This document shows positions 55,193 to 64,000 of a stretch of 64,000 nt of DNA, one piece after another. Location of the stretch: assembly GCF_015291725.1 (NCBI RefSeq), contig NZ_CP030038.1:6437001-6501000 (forward strand), given 5' to 3'. This DNA is from Bradyrhizobium sp. CCBAU 51765. Lineage in GTDB: Bacteria; Pseudomonadota; Alphaproteobacteria; Rhizobiales; Xanthobacteraceae. Within the stretch, counting starts at the first letter, position 1. The number at the start of each line of letters is the position of its first letter. The translations under genes and the position numbers were made by a program. Below the pieces are notes generated by a model, which was not told where the DNA came from, made no database searches, and saw nothing but the letters and a program-made list of their open reading frames with translations.

Positions 55193-57289
55193 TCACTTGA
55201 AATTGTCCCAGCCCGGATCAGGCGCGAAGCGCTCGCCGAATCGCTCGGCCAGCGCGCGCAGGGTGGATACGACATTTTCGACGCCGCGCGTGCGCGCATA
55301 GTTCAGCGGGCCGCCGCGGAACGGTGCGTAGCCGGTGCCGAAGATCATGGCGCCGTCGACCGCATCGGCATCGTCGACGATGCCCTCTCGCAGAGCCGCG
55401 ACGCAGACATTGGACATCGGCAGCACCAGGCGGTCGATCATCTGGTCAGTGACGCGCGGGCCGGTCTCGGGAAGCGGTGCCTTCTCCGCCTTGCCGTCCT
55501 TCCAGGTGTAGAAGCCCTTGCCGGTTTTGCGGCCAAGCTCGCCCTTGGCGACCTTTTCGCGCAGCCAGGCCGGCGTCGGCGGCAGCAGATCGCCGAACTT
55601 GGTGCGCAGCATGTCGCCGACATCGAGGCAGATGTCGAGCCCGACCTGATCGGCGAGCTCGATCGGCCCCATCGGCATCCCGAACTGCTCGGCCGCGGCG
55701 TCGATCAGGCGCTGGTCGGTCTTCTCGTCCAGCATCACCATCGCTTCCAGCATGTAAGGCGTCAGCGCGCGGTTGACGAGGAAGCCGGGCGAGCTCTTCA
55801 CGGCGAGCGGCAGGCGGTCGATCGCGCCGACAAAGGCGAGCGCGTCCTTCAGCACCTGCGGATCGTTGCCGTCATGACTGACGACCTCGACCAGCTGCAA
55901 CCGCGACACCGGATTGAAGAAATGCAGGCCGACCAGCCGCTCCGGACGCGCCAGAGTGGTGCGCAAGTCCTGAAGCGGAATGCTCGACGTGTTGGTCGCA
56001 AGGATCGCGCCGGGCTTCATGCGCGGCTCGAGGCCGGCATAGACCTTCTGCTTCAGCTCGAGCTTCTCGGGCACCGCTTCGATGATGAGATCGGCGTTGC
56101 GGACGCCCTCCCCGTCGATGTCGGGGACGAGGCGGTCGAGCGCGTCGCGCACGTCGGTGGGCTTGCGGATGATCTTGCCGTAGAGCTCGGCTGCGCGCTT
56201 CACCGCACCAGCGATCGGCTCCGCCTTCATGTCGGCGAGCGAGACGCGAAGGCCCTGCCCCGCACACCAGGCGGCGATGTCGCCGCCCATGGCGCCGGCA
56301 CCGATGACGTGGACGTGCTTGACCGTGTTGCCGCTGCCTGCCGCCTTCTTCATCTGCTCGCGCAGGAAGAAGACGCGGATCAAATTCTGCGCGGTCGGCG
56401 TCACCATCAATTTGGCGAAGGACGCCTGCTCCGCCCGGAGCATCGCGGCCTTGCTGCCGCCATGGGTCTCCCAGAGATCGATCAGCGCGTAAGGCGCGGG
56501 ATAATGCTCGCGGGATGCAGCCTTCGCCGCCTCTGCGCGCATGCGCCTGGCCAATAGGCCACGCACCGGCCCGAGATTGGCGGCGCGCGTGAGCAGACCG
56601 GGCCTGGCCCGCTTCAGCCGGCCGAACAGCGCGTCCTTCACCGCGCCCTGGACGTGGCGCTCCTGCGTCACGGTATCGACGAGGCCGAGCGCCCTGGCGC
56701 GGCGCGCATCGATGGTGCGGCCGGTCAGCATCAAGGACATCGACTGGGTCGGATTGACCAGCGCGGTGAACCGCGCCGTGCCGCCGAGACCGGGATGCAG
56801 GCCGAGCATCACCTCAGGGAAGCCGAAGCGCGCACCGTCGATGGCGATGCGCGCCTGGCAGGCGAGCGCGACCTCGAGCCCGCCGCCGAGGCAGAAGCCA
56901 TGGATGACCGCGACCGTCGGCAGCTTCAAGGCTTCCAGGTGGTCGACCACCGCATGCGCGGCGCGGATGCGCGTCTCGACCATGGCGGGATCTGACGCGC
57001 CGCGGAATTCGTTGACGTCGGCGCCCGCAATGAAGCCGGAGGGTTTGGCCGAGCGGATCACGAGGCCGGCCGGACGCTCGGTCTCGATCGCGGCGAGCAC
57101 GGCGTCGAACTCCTCCATCACATCGGAGGACAGCGTGTTGGCGCTGGCGTCAGCGCGATCGAACAGCAGCCAGGCAATACCATCGGCGTCACGCGTCAGC
57201 TTGAAATGCCTGTACGGGCTGTCGGCCGCGGGCGGAGGGCCGAGCGTCAGGACGCGGTCGCCCAGCGCGGTCATGATCTTCGAATCCAT
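55193..57289 (-). CDS. trifunctional-type enoyl-CoA hydratase / 3-hydroxyacyl-CoA dehydrogenase
   Basis: A 698-residue fusion (FadJ/FadB-like). The N-terminal hydratase has SGFIAGADVNEFRG and VAVIHGFCLGGGLEVALACQ. The dehydrogenase begins at about residue 320 with VHVIGAGAMGGDIAAWCAGQ, then EAVPEKLELKQKVYAGLEPR and VGLHFFNPVSRLQLVEVV. The C-terminal domain follows with FLVNRALTPYMLEAMVMLDE. It performs the second and third steps of beta-oxidation. ATG 57289 is preferred; a GTG inside the thiolase overlap (57295) is possible. Confidence 0.94.
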   Translation of the reverse strand: MDSKIMTALGDRVLTLGPPPAADSPYRHFKLTRDADGIAWLLFDRADASANTLSSDVMEEFDAVLAAIETERPAGLVIRSAKPSGFIAGADVNEFRGASDPAMVETRIRAAHAVVDHLEALKLPTVAVIHGFCLGGGLEVALACQARIAIDGARFGFPEVMLGLHPGLGGTARFTALVNPTQSMSLMLTGRTIDARRARALGLVDTVTQERHVQGAVKDALFGRLKRARPGLLTRAANLGPVRGLLARRMRAEAAKAASREHYPAPYALIDLWETHGGSKAAMLRAEQASFAKLMVTPTAQNLIRVFFLREQMKKAAGSGNTVKHVHVIGAGAMGGDIAAWCAGQGLRVSLADMKAEPIAGAVKRAAELYGKIIRKPTDVRDALDRLVPDIDGEGVRNADLIIEAVPEKLELKQKVYAGLEPRMKPGAILATNTSSIPLQDLRTTLARPERLVGLHFFNPVSRLQLVEVVSHDGNDPQVLKDALAFVGAIDRLPLAVKSSPGFLVNRALTPYMLEAMVMLDEKTDQRLIDAAAEQFGMPMGPIELADQVGLDICLDVGDMLRTKFGDLLPPTPAWLREKVAKGELGRKTGKGFYTWKDGKAEKAPLPETGPRVTDQMIDRLVLPMSNVCVAALREGIVDDADAVDGAMIFGTGYAPFRGGPLNYARTRGVENVVSTLRALAERFGERFAPDPGWDNFK

Positions 57290-57291
57290 GG

Positions 57292-58575
57292 TCACACCGC
57301 CTCGATCAGCATGGCGCCGCCGAGCCCGCCGCCGATGCATTCGGTGGCAACGCCGCGCCGTGTGCCGAGCCGCTTCATGGCGTTGACGAGATGCAGCACG
57401 ATGCGGTTGCCGGACGTGCCGACGGGATGGCCGAGCGAAATGGCGCCGCCGTCGACGTTGAGCCTGTCACGGTCGATCTCGCCGGCGGCGCCGTCCAGCC
57501 CAAGAATCTCGCGGCAGAATTTGTCGTCGTTCCAGGCGGCGAGACAGCCGAGCACCTGCGTCGCAAAGGCCTCGTTCAGCTCCCAGGTATCGACATCCTT
57601 GATCGTGAGATTGTTGCGCGTGAGCAGCGGCGTCGCCGACATCACGGGCCCGAGCCCCATGATGCTGGGATCGAGCGCGGCCCAGTTGCTGTCGACGATG
57701 ACGGCCTTCGGCGTCAGCCCATATTTTGCGACCGCGGCGTCGGACGCCAGGATTACCCAGGAGGCACCGTCGGTGATCTGCGAGGAATTGCCGGCGGTGA
57801 CCTGTCCCCAGGGGCGCTCGAACACCGGCCGGAGTTTTGCCAGCGACTCGACCGTCGAATCCGGACGCACGCCGTCATCATGGTCGAAGAACTTGCCGTC
57901 GCGGGAGAACGCGGTCTCGACCTCGCCCTTGAGAAAACCCGCGCCTTGCGCATGCGCGAGGCGGCGATGGCTTTCGGCGGCGTAAGCATCGGACTGTGCG
58001 CGGGTGATGCCGAAGAGATGGCCGACCACTTCCGCGGTCTGGCCCATGTTCAGCTCGGTGACGGGATCGGTCAGCCCGCGCTCGAGGCCGATAATCGGCT
58101 TGAGATAGCGCGGCCGCAGCTTGAAGGCCGCCGCGAGCTTGGCGGCGACGCCCTTGGCGGTGGCGAGGCCGGCGAACCAGCGCACGCCGGAATTGGGCCA
58201 GACCAGCGGCGCGTGGCTGAGCGCCTCGGTGCCGCCGGCGAGGATCATGTCGGCATGGCCTTCGCGGATGTAGCGGTAGGCGGTGTCGATCGACTGCGTG
58301 CCGGAGCCGCAATTGATCTGCACGGTGAAGGCGACCATGTCTTCGCCCATGCCGAGCCGGAGCGCAGCGACGCGGGCCGGGTTCATCTCGTCCGCGATCA
58401 CGTTGACGCAGCCGAGGATGACCTGGTCGAAGCTGTCAGGCGAAAACGGCTGGCGCGCCAGCAGCGGCCGGCCGCATTGCACGGCGAGATCGACCGGCGT
58501 GAACGGACCGGGTCCTGAGCGCGCCTTCAGGAACGGCGTCCTGCTGCCGTCGACGATGAAAACCGGTCGTGCCAT
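57292..58575 (-). CDS. acetyl-CoA C-acyltransferase (thiolase)
   Basis: A 427-residue thiolase. Catalytic Cys lies in VQINCGSGTQSIDTAY. The C-terminal sites are ELNEAFATQVLGCL, ALVNDGGA-type VDGGAISLGHPVGTSGNRIV and the last Cys in ATECIGGGLGGAML. It overlaps the dehydrogenase gene (TGATG) and is separated by 2 bases from the FadJ-type gene, so expression is coupled. It completes beta-oxidation with FadE and FadJ types. Confidence 0.93.
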   Translation of the reverse strand: MARPVFIVDGSRTPFLKARSGPGPFTPVDLAVQCGRPLLARQPFSPDSFDQVILGCVNVIADEMNPARVAALRLGMGEDMVAFTVQINCGSGTQSIDTAYRYIREGHADMILAGGTEALSHAPLVWPNSGVRWFAGLATAKGVAAKLAAAFKLRPRYLKPIIGLERGLTDPVTELNMGQTAEVVGHLFGITRAQSDAYAAESHRRLAHAQGAGFLKGEVETAFSRDGKFFDHDDGVRPDSTVESLAKLRPVFERPWGQVTAGNSSQITDGASWVILASDAAVAKYGLTPKAVIVDSNWAALDPSIMGLGPVMSATPLLTRNNLTIKDVDTWELNEAFATQVLGCLAAWNDDKFCREILGLDGAAGEIDRDRLNVDGGAISLGHPVGTSGNRIVLHLVNAMKRLGTRRGVATECIGGGLGGAMLIEAV

Positions 58576-60842
58576 CAGCTCGCCGCCCTCTGCTCACCGA
58601 GTTCCTGGAAGAACTGATGCACATTGACGCTTTTCTTGTAAATCGGCGACAGCGCCTCCGGCGCAAAATCGTCGACCTCTATCACTTTTGTGACGGCTTC
58701 GCGGGCTGCGGCGAGCTGCTCGCCCTCAGCCTGCGTGATCACGCCCTTGGCGACCGCTTCCTTCCAGTCGCGGATCTGCGCGGCGCGGAGGCGCCTGGCG
58801 ATGGCGTCCGTGCCGGCGACCAGCTCGAACGCGCGCTCCAGCCGGGCAAAGCCGCCGTCATCGTCGACCCGGGCGAGATCCGGCGTGAGACGCTCGCGTG
58901 CCGCCGACGGCTCCAGAGCCAGGCTCGCGCATTGGTGGACGACGCGGTCGGAAGGGCCGAGCACGCGCGCGCCGAACGGCTGGACCACGAGCCTGAGGAA
59001 ACCCGCGACGAAGCGGTTGGGCAGATTGGCGAGGATCTCGGCGAGCCGGTTCTCGATGGTCCGGAAGCCCGTCGCCATGCACCATTCCAGCGCGGCAAAA
59101 TCCTCCTTCTGCCGGCCCTCGTCCTGCCAGCGCTTCAGCGCGGCCGAGAGCAGATAGAGCTCGGACAGGATGTCGCCGAAGCGGGCCGACAGCATCTCCT
59201 TGCGCTTGAGCGCGCCGCCGAGCGTCAGCAGCGCCATGTCGGCGCAGACCGCAAAAGCCGCGGAGTAGCGCGAGAGCTGGCGAAAGAACGGCGTCGCATC
59301 GCCCGCATCGGGCGCCGGCGCGAATGCGCCAAAGGTCCAGCTGCGGCCAAAGGCGCGGAACAGTGTCCGGAAACTATGACCGACATGCTTCCAGAACGCC
59401 TTGTCGAACGCGGTGAGGCCGCGCTCGCGGTCGGAATCGGCGAGCGCATTCATCTCGTCGAGCAGATAGGGGTGCGCGCGGATGGCACCTTGCCCGAACA
59501 CGATGAGGTTGCGGGTTAGGATGTTGGCGCCCTCGACCGTGATACCCACCGGCACGGCGCGGTGCAGATTGCCGAGATAGTTTTGCGGACCGTCGATCAC
59601 GGCCTTGCCGCCATGGATGTCCATGGCATCATCGATCGCGGTGCGCATCCGCTCGGTCGCGTGCAGCTTCATGATGCCGGAAATGACGGCGGGATGAATG
59701 CCGGCATTCAGCGCCGCACAGGTCAGCCGGCGTGCCGCGTCGAGCTGGTACGCGGTGGCATTGATGCGCGCGAGCGGCTCCTCGACGCCTTCGAACTTGG
59801 AGATCGAGATGCCGAACTGCTCGCGGATGCGGGCATAGGCGCCGGTGGTGCGCGCCGCATAGGCGGCCCCGGCGGCCGAGAGCGACGGCAACGAGATGCC
59901 GCGGCCGGCGGCGAGCGCGGTCATCAGCATCTTCCAGCCCTGTCCGAGGCGCTCCTTGCCGCCGATCACGTAGTCGAGCGGAATGAAGACGTCGCGTCCC
60001 CAATTCGGACCGTTCTGGAACACCTGCATCGATGGCAGATGGCGCTGCCCGATCTCGACGCCGGGCAGATTGGTCGGGATCAGCGCCACGGTGATGCCGA
60101 GCTCTTCCTGATCGCTGACGAGATGATCGGGATCATGGGCCTTGAAGGCGAGGCCGAGCAGCGTCGCGACCGGACCGAGCGTGATGTAGCGCTTGTGCCA
60201 GTTGAGCCTGAGGCCGACGACCTCGCGGCCCTCGAACTCGCCCTTGCAGATGACGCCGGTGTCGACCATCGAGGCGGCGTCGGAGCCGGCCTCCGGACTG
60301 GTGAGCCCGAAGCAGGGAATGTCGCGGCCATCGGCGAGGCGTGGCAGCCAGCGTTCCTGCTGCTCCCTGGTGCCGAAGCGCATCAGGAGCTCGCCCGGGC
60401 CGAGCGAGTTCGGCACCATCACGGTGACGGCCGCCGCGATCGAGCGGGTCGAGATCTTGCGCACCACTTCCGAATGCGCGTAGGGCGAGAAGCCGAGGCC
60501 GCCGAACTCCTTCGGGATGATCATCCCGAAGAACTTCTCGCGCTTGACGAAATGCCAGACATCCGGTGGCAGGTCGCGCCATTCCCAGAAGATCCTCCAC
60601 TCATCGAGCATGGCGCAGAGCTCGTCGACGGGGCCGCTGAGGAAAGCCTGTTCCTCGTCGGTCAGCCTCGCCTGCGGCACCTTCAGCAGCTTCGACCAAT
60701 CAGGGTTGCCGGTGAAGAGATCGGCATCCCACCAGACGTCACCCGCCTCCAGGGCCTCGCGCTCGGTCTCGGACATCGCCGGCAACACGCCGCGCGCCCA
60801 GGAAAAGATCGGCTTTGTGATGGTGTCGCGGCGGAAGCTCAT
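58575..60842 (-). CDS. acyl-CoA dehydrogenase, FadE type
   Basis: A 755-residue acyl-CoA dehydrogenase, long like E. coli FadE. It has the usual FGLTSPEAGSDAASM (FAD site) and the DUF1974 C-terminal domain (ARVLGPSDRVVHQCASLALE...). The N-terminal region MSFRRDTITKPIFSWARGVLPAMS matches FadE. It introduces the trans-2 double bond. First gene of the operon; ATG 60842 with GAGG 6 bases upstream. The frame is open to 60854. Confidence 0.93.
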   Translation of the reverse strand: MSFRRDTITKPIFSWARGVLPAMSETEREALEAGDVWWDADLFTGNPDWSKLLKVPQARLTDEEQAFLSGPVDELCAMLDEWRIFWEWRDLPPDVWHFVKREKFFGMIIPKEFGGLGFSPYAHSEVVRKISTRSIAAAVTVMVPNSLGPGELLMRFGTREQQERWLPRLADGRDIPCFGLTSPEAGSDAASMVDTGVICKGEFEGREVVGLRLNWHKRYITLGPVATLLGLAFKAHDPDHLVSDQEELGITVALIPTNLPGVEIGQRHLPSMQVFQNGPNWGRDVFIPLDYVIGGKERLGQGWKMLMTALAAGRGISLPSLSAAGAAYAARTTGAYARIREQFGISISKFEGVEEPLARINATAYQLDAARRLTCAALNAGIHPAVISGIMKLHATERMRTAIDDAMDIHGGKAVIDGPQNYLGNLHRAVPVGITVEGANILTRNLIVFGQGAIRAHPYLLDEMNALADSDRERGLTAFDKAFWKHVGHSFRTLFRAFGRSWTFGAFAPAPDAGDATPFFRQLSRYSAAFAVCADMALLTLGGALKRKEMLSARFGDILSELYLLSAALKRWQDEGRQKEDFAALEWCMATGFRTIENRLAEILANLPNRFVAGFLRLVVQPFGARVLGPSDRVVHQCASLALEPSAARERLTPDLARVDDDGGFARLERAFELVAGTDAIARRLRAAQIRDWKEAVAKGVITQAEGEQLAAAREAVTKVIEVDDFAPEALSPIYKKSVNVHQFFQELGEQRAAS

Positions 60843-61020
60843 GGCAGACCTCATGCATCGGCGCGGTTATCGAGCATTTTAGCGGAAAGTGGCCGGGGTA
60901 CGTGAACACTTCGCGCGCAAAAGGAAGCGAATTGACGCGGCCGGGCGGCCGCCCAGGCCATAACGGCCGGGGCTCAGGGGCAGTTCCGGGAGGGGGAATG
61001 GGGCACAATGTCTTCTCACC

Positions 61021-61119
61021 GTCATTCCGGGGCGCGCCTCTTGGCGCGAGCCCGGAATCCATACTCCCGATTGTGGTTATGGATTCCGGGCTCGACGCGA
61101 CGCGTCGCCCCGGAATGAC
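61021..61119. repeat. palindromic repeat, CATTCCGGGG family
   Basis: Arms GTCATTCCGGGGCGCG and CGCCCCGGAATGAC, inner pair GGATTCCGGG / CCCGGAATCC. The closest relative is 27676-27777. Confidence 0.92.
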
Positions 61120-61143
61120 ATGTGGAGAGAGAGAGGCGCCGGC

Positions 61144-61767
61144 CTAATCCGGCCGGATCATCTCGAACATGTTTTCCGGCTTGATCTCGAAATAATCGCC
61201 GCGGCGGCCGGCGCGGACGATCGGGCGGGCGGCGGCGGTCTGGTAGACGCCGTCCTTGATCATGGCCTTGTCGATATGGACGGCGACGACCTCGCCGAGC
61301 GTCAGCCAGGCGTCGGCCTCCTTGCCGTCGGCGCCCTTGAGGCGGACGATGTCGGACACCTTGCACTCGAAGGCGACGGGGCTCTCACCCACCCGCGGCA
61401 CCTTGACGAGCTTGCCGGGCACGGCGGTGAGCCCCGCAAGCTTGAACTCGTCGACCTCGGGCGCGACATGCGCCGCGGTCGCGTTCATGTGCTTGGCCAG
61501 ATCCATCGTGGCCAGATTCCAGACGAACTCGCCGGTCTGCTGCATGTTCTCGACCGTGTCCTTCCAGTTGGTGGAGGAGAAGCCGATGATCGGCGGCACG
61601 TAACAGAACGCGTTGAAGAAGCTGTAGGGCGCGAGGTTGACGTGGCCCTTGGTATCGCGGGAGGAAATCCAGCCGATCGGCCGCGGCGCGATGATGGCGT
61701 TGAAGGGATCGTGCTTGAGGCCGTGGCCCTTGGAGGGCTCATAGAAGTACAGGTCTTTGTCGGTCAC
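61144..61767 (-). CDS. flavin reductase family protein
   Basis: A 207-residue split-barrel flavoprotein. Motifs: FNAIIAPRPIGWISSRDTKG, NLAPYSFFNAFCYVPPIIGF and SSTNWKDTVENMQQTGEFVW; the lower part has KVSDIVRLKGADGKEAD. It probably reduces free or bound FMN. The start is GTG 61767 with AAGGA upstream. It is read alone, between two palindromic repeats. Confidence 0.9.
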   Translation of the reverse strand: MTDKDLYFYEPSKGHGLKHDPFNAIIAPRPIGWISSRDTKGHVNLAPYSFFNAFCYVPPIIGFSSTNWKDTVENMQQTGEFVWNLATMDLAKHMNATAAHVAPEVDEFKLAGLTAVPGKLVKVPRVGESPVAFECKVSDIVRLKGADGKEADAWLTLGEVVAVHIDKAMIKDGVYQTAAARPIVRAGRRGDYFEIKPENMFEMIRPD

Positions 61768-61784
61768 GCGGGTGCTTCCTTTTC

Positions 61785-61862
61785 GTCATTGCGAGCGCAG
61801 CGAAGCAATCCAGAATCCCTCCGCGGAGACAGTCTGGATTGCTTCGCTGCGCTCGCAATGAC
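61785..61862. repeat. palindromic repeat, GTCATTGCGAG family
   Basis: Arms GTCATTGCGAGCGCAGCGAAG and CTTCGCTGCGCTCGCAATGAC, inner CAATCCAGA / TCTGGATTG. The most complete copy of this family; its relative is at 43056-43140. Confidence 0.92.
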
Positions 61863-61944
61863 GGAGTTTGTTGGTCCGTCCTGGCCGCCTCCAGCCGGTC
61901 AGCCCGGGCGACCGGCTGCTTATAGAGGGAAACCCGCCGCCCCG

Positions 61945-62544
61945 TCAGTGGCGCGGCGACAGACCCGCGATGACGAAATCGATCATCTGGTCGATGTTCG
62001 GGCCCGGCTTGGTGGCGCACTGGGCGATCATCTGGGGGTGGAAGAAGCGGATCATCGCGGTGCACGAGCAGAGCGCGGCCAGTTGCAGGTCCGGCGCCTC
62101 GAACTCGCCGGAGGCGACGCCTTGCGCGATCATCTGGCCCACGACGCCGGCGATGCACTCCATATGGGCGACGCAGACGTCCCAATCCTCCTCCATCGCG
62201 ATCGCGACCATCTCGTGCAGCTTGTTGTCGCCGACATAGCGCTCGGTGTTCATGCGATGGATAGTGGTGAGCAGCTCGCGGAAGCGCTCCTTGACCGGGC
62301 CGGGCCGGGCCACGATCCGCTGCGCCTCGAGCTCGACCTCGCCCATCAGCGAACGGGCGACCGCCTGATGGATCGCCTTCTTCGATTCGAAGAAGCGATA
62401 GACGTTGGCGGGGCTCATTCTGAGCTCCTTGGCGATGTCGCCGACCGTGGTCTTCTGGTAGCCGATCTGGCGGAACAGCCGCTCGGCCACCTCGAGGATA
62501 CGATCCCGGGTGTCGCCTTCGATATGTTCCGAAATAAGGGCCAT
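61945..62544 (-). CDS. TetR/AcrR family regulator
   Basis: A 199-residue repressor with a TetR helix-turn-helix: DTRDRILEVAERLFRQIGYQ, KTTVGDIAKELRMSPANVYR and FFESKKAIHQAVARSLM. It directly follows the RND efflux gene on the same strand (34-base gap), so it is probably its self-encoded regulator. The ligand-binding part has a CSCTAMIRFF run. Confidence 0.92.
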   Translation of the reverse strand: MALISEHIEGDTRDRILEVAERLFRQIGYQKTTVGDIAKELRMSPANVYRFFESKKAIHQAVARSLMGEVELEAQRIVARPGPVKERFRELLTTIHRMNTERYVGDNKLHEMVAIAMEEDWDVCVAHMECIAGVVGQMIAQGVASGEFEAPDLQLAALCSCTAMIRFFHPQMIAQCATKPGPNIDQMIDFVIAGLSPRH

Positions 62545-62578
62545 CAGTCAGGACTCATCGCTCAGCACTTCATCTCAC

Positions 62579-64000
62579 TTATTCAGCCGCTTCAGCAAGC
62601 GGAATTGCTGGATGTTCATCGCTGCCATGCTGCGGCGCGGCGGGCTGCTCGGGCGTACCGGCCTCGTCCAGGCTCTTGCGGAACCAAAGTGCATAGAGGC
62701 CCGGCAGATACAGCAGGGTCAGGAAGGTCGCGACGAACAGGCCGCCCATGATGGTGATCGCCATGGGGCCCCAGAACGCCGACCGCGACAGCGGGATCAT
62801 GGCGAGGATGGCGGCGAGCGCCGTCAGCACCACCGGACGGGCGCGGCGGACGGTGGCTTCCACGATCGCCTCGCGCCGGGTCAGGCCGTGGCTGACGTCG
62901 GTCTCGATCTGGTCGACCAGGATGACCGTGTTGCGCATGATCATGCCGGCGAGCGCGATCAGGCCGAGCAGCGCCACGAAGCCGAACGGGGCATTGGCGA
63001 CGTTGAGGCCGAGCGAGGCGCCGACGATGCCGAGCGGCGCGGTCAGGAACACCAGGATCAGGCGCGAGAAGCTCTGAAGCTGGATCATCAGCAGCGTCAG
63101 CATCACCATGACCATCACCGGGAAGAGGATGAAGATCGAGGCGTTGCCCTTGGCGGATTCCTCGAACGCGCCACCCGCCTCGATCCGGTAGGCCGGCTCG
63201 AGGTGGTCCTTGATCTCCTTCAGCTTCGGCGCGATCTGGTTGGTGACATCAGGCGCCTGCACGCCGTCGACGACGTCCGAGCGCACGGTGATCGCCATGT
63301 CGCGGTTGCGCCGCCACATGATCGGCTCCTCATGGGCGTACTCTATCTTGGCGATCTGCTGCAGCGGCACGGCAACGCCGTTGCGCGAGGTGATGGTGAG
63401 ATCGCCGACGCCGCCGAGGTCGAGGCGTTCGGACGGGACCGCGCGGGCGACCACGCCGACCTTCTCGATGCCGTCGCGCACGGTCGTGACCTGCGAACCC
63501 GAGATCAGCATCGCCAGCGCCTGCGAGACGTCCTGCGGGGTCAGGCCCATGGCACGGGCACGATCCTGGTCGACGACGAGCTTGAGGTAAGGCGATTGCT
63601 CGTTCCAGTCGAGCTGGACGTCCTTGACGCTCTTGTTCTGTCGCATCACGTCGCGGACCTGGTAGGCGATCTCGCGCACCTTGTTGGCGTCGGGGCCAAT
63701 GACGCGGAACTGGACGGGGAAGCCGACCGGTGGACCGAAGTTGAAGCGGTCGACGCGCACGCGCGCCTCGGTCAGGAAGCCTTCGGCAGCTGCGTTCTCG
63801 ATCTTCGCCTTGATGCGCTCGCGCGCCTCGACGCCCTTGGCGACGATGACGATCTCGGCGAAGGCCTCGTTCGGAAGCTGCGGATTGAGGCCGAGCCAGA
63901 AGCGCGGCGAGCCCTGGCCGACATAGGCGGTGTAGGTCTCGATGTCCTTGTCGTCCTTCAGCAGCGTCTCGGCCTTCTTCACCGCCTTCTCGGTAACGTT
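62579..64000 (-). CDS. RND efflux permease, C-terminal part (partial)
   Basis: The last 473 residues of an RND-type inner-membrane pump (AcrB/MdtB-like); the gene begins beyond the window. It holds the porter-domain string DIETYTAYVGQGSPRFWLGL, the periplasmic part and at least five membrane helices, including VNVA/LLGLIALAGMIMRNTVIL and PVVLTALAAILAMIPLS. It pumps substrates out with proton drive, normally with an MFP and an outer-membrane channel, which must lie to the right. TetR follows. Confidence 0.93.
   Translation of the reverse strand, partial: NVTEKAVKKAETLLKDDKDIETYTAYVGQGSPRFWLGLNPQLPNEAFAEIVIVAKGVEARERIKAKIENAAAEGFLTEARVRVDRFNFGPPVGFPVQFRVIGPDANKVREIAYQVRDVMRQNKSVKDVQLDWNEQSPYLKLVVDQDRARAMGLTPQDVSQALAMLISGSQVTTVRDGIEKVGVVARAVPSERLDLGGVGDLTITSRNGVAVPLQQIAKIEYAHEEPIMWRRNRDMAITVRSDVVDGVQAPDVTNQIAPKLKEIKDHLEPAYRIEAGGAFEESAKGNASIFILFPVMVMVMLTLLMIQLQSFSRLILVFLTAPLGIVGASLGLNVANAPFGFVALLGLIALAGMIMRNTVILVDQIETDVSHGLTRREAIVEATVRRARPVVLTALAAILAMIPLSRSAFWGPMAITIMGGLFVATFLTLLYLPGLYALWFRKSLDEAGTPEQPAAPQHGSDEHPAIPLAEAAE

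Overview
The window looks like a chromosomal segment of a Bradyrhizobium-type alphaproteobacterium. The evidence is high GC, a GcrA-family regulator, a complete rhizobial glycerol operon (glpR-glpD-glpSTPQUV), many small proteins of the kind seen in that genus, and several families of intergenic palindromic repeats scattered between operons. There are no rRNA or tRNA genes, no CRISPR array and no intact mobile element. I see only a transposase tail, a possible glycosyltransferase tail and a toxin-antitoxin pair as signs of gene flux.

Layout. 1-7 kb is an accessory-looking stretch of small genes: an orphan ABC substrate-binding protein, five or six minus-strand mini-genes (one only 33 codons), dodecin, an ABM-like protein, an acidic mini-protein, a short GcrA paralogue and a 558-residue secreted-type repeat protein. 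7-10.7 kb runs on the minus strand: TauE/SafE permease, CCA-adding enzyme (with a second degenerate copy of its tail beside it), DUF6111, a CoA-type NUDIX hydrolase and DUF1285. 11-18 kb is a tightly coupled MoxR ATPase / DUF58 / DUF4159 / VWA-like membrane operon. 18-25.3 kb holds an epoxide hydrolase, a probable Zur-controlled zinc-uptake pair (DUF2946 plus TonB receptor), a second TauE/SafE permease, a 59-residue membrane protein and a LuxR-type regulator.

25.4-36 kb mixes housekeeping and central metabolism: GNAT, NUDIX, metallophosphoesterase, isocitrate lyase with a divergent RamB/ScfR-type regulator, a secreted zincin, a basic histone-like protein, a TPR protein and HtpX. 36.3-39.6 kb is a two-gene beta-glucan-type polysaccharide synthase (HlyD-like plus GT2/PilZ). 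Then come a lytic transglycosylase, DUF1993 and an old yellow enzyme. 43.2-52.7 kb is the glycerol uptake and catabolism operon, with a Phd/PIN toxin-antitoxin pair lodged between glpR and glpD. 54.8-60.8 kb is a beta-oxidation operon (FadE-type dehydrogenase, thiolase, trifunctional-type hydratase/dehydrogenase, thioesterase). The window ends with a flavin reductase, a TetR regulator and the C-terminal part of an RND efflux pump.

The genes fit together as a metabolically flexible soil or plant-associated bacterium. Beta-oxidation plus the glyoxylate entry enzyme allow growth on fatty acids and acetate. The glp operon gives glycerol use, and Zur, TetR, GlpR and RamB-type regulators sit next to the functions they probably control. 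The most interesting points are: complementary defects in the two GlpS/GlpT ATPases; the Zur-type palindrome in front of the TonB receptor pair; the duplicated cca tail; the MoxR operon whose members carry intact and broken metal-binding (MIDAS) motifs; a PilZ-bearing glucan synthase; and an upstream element shared by two tiny genes.
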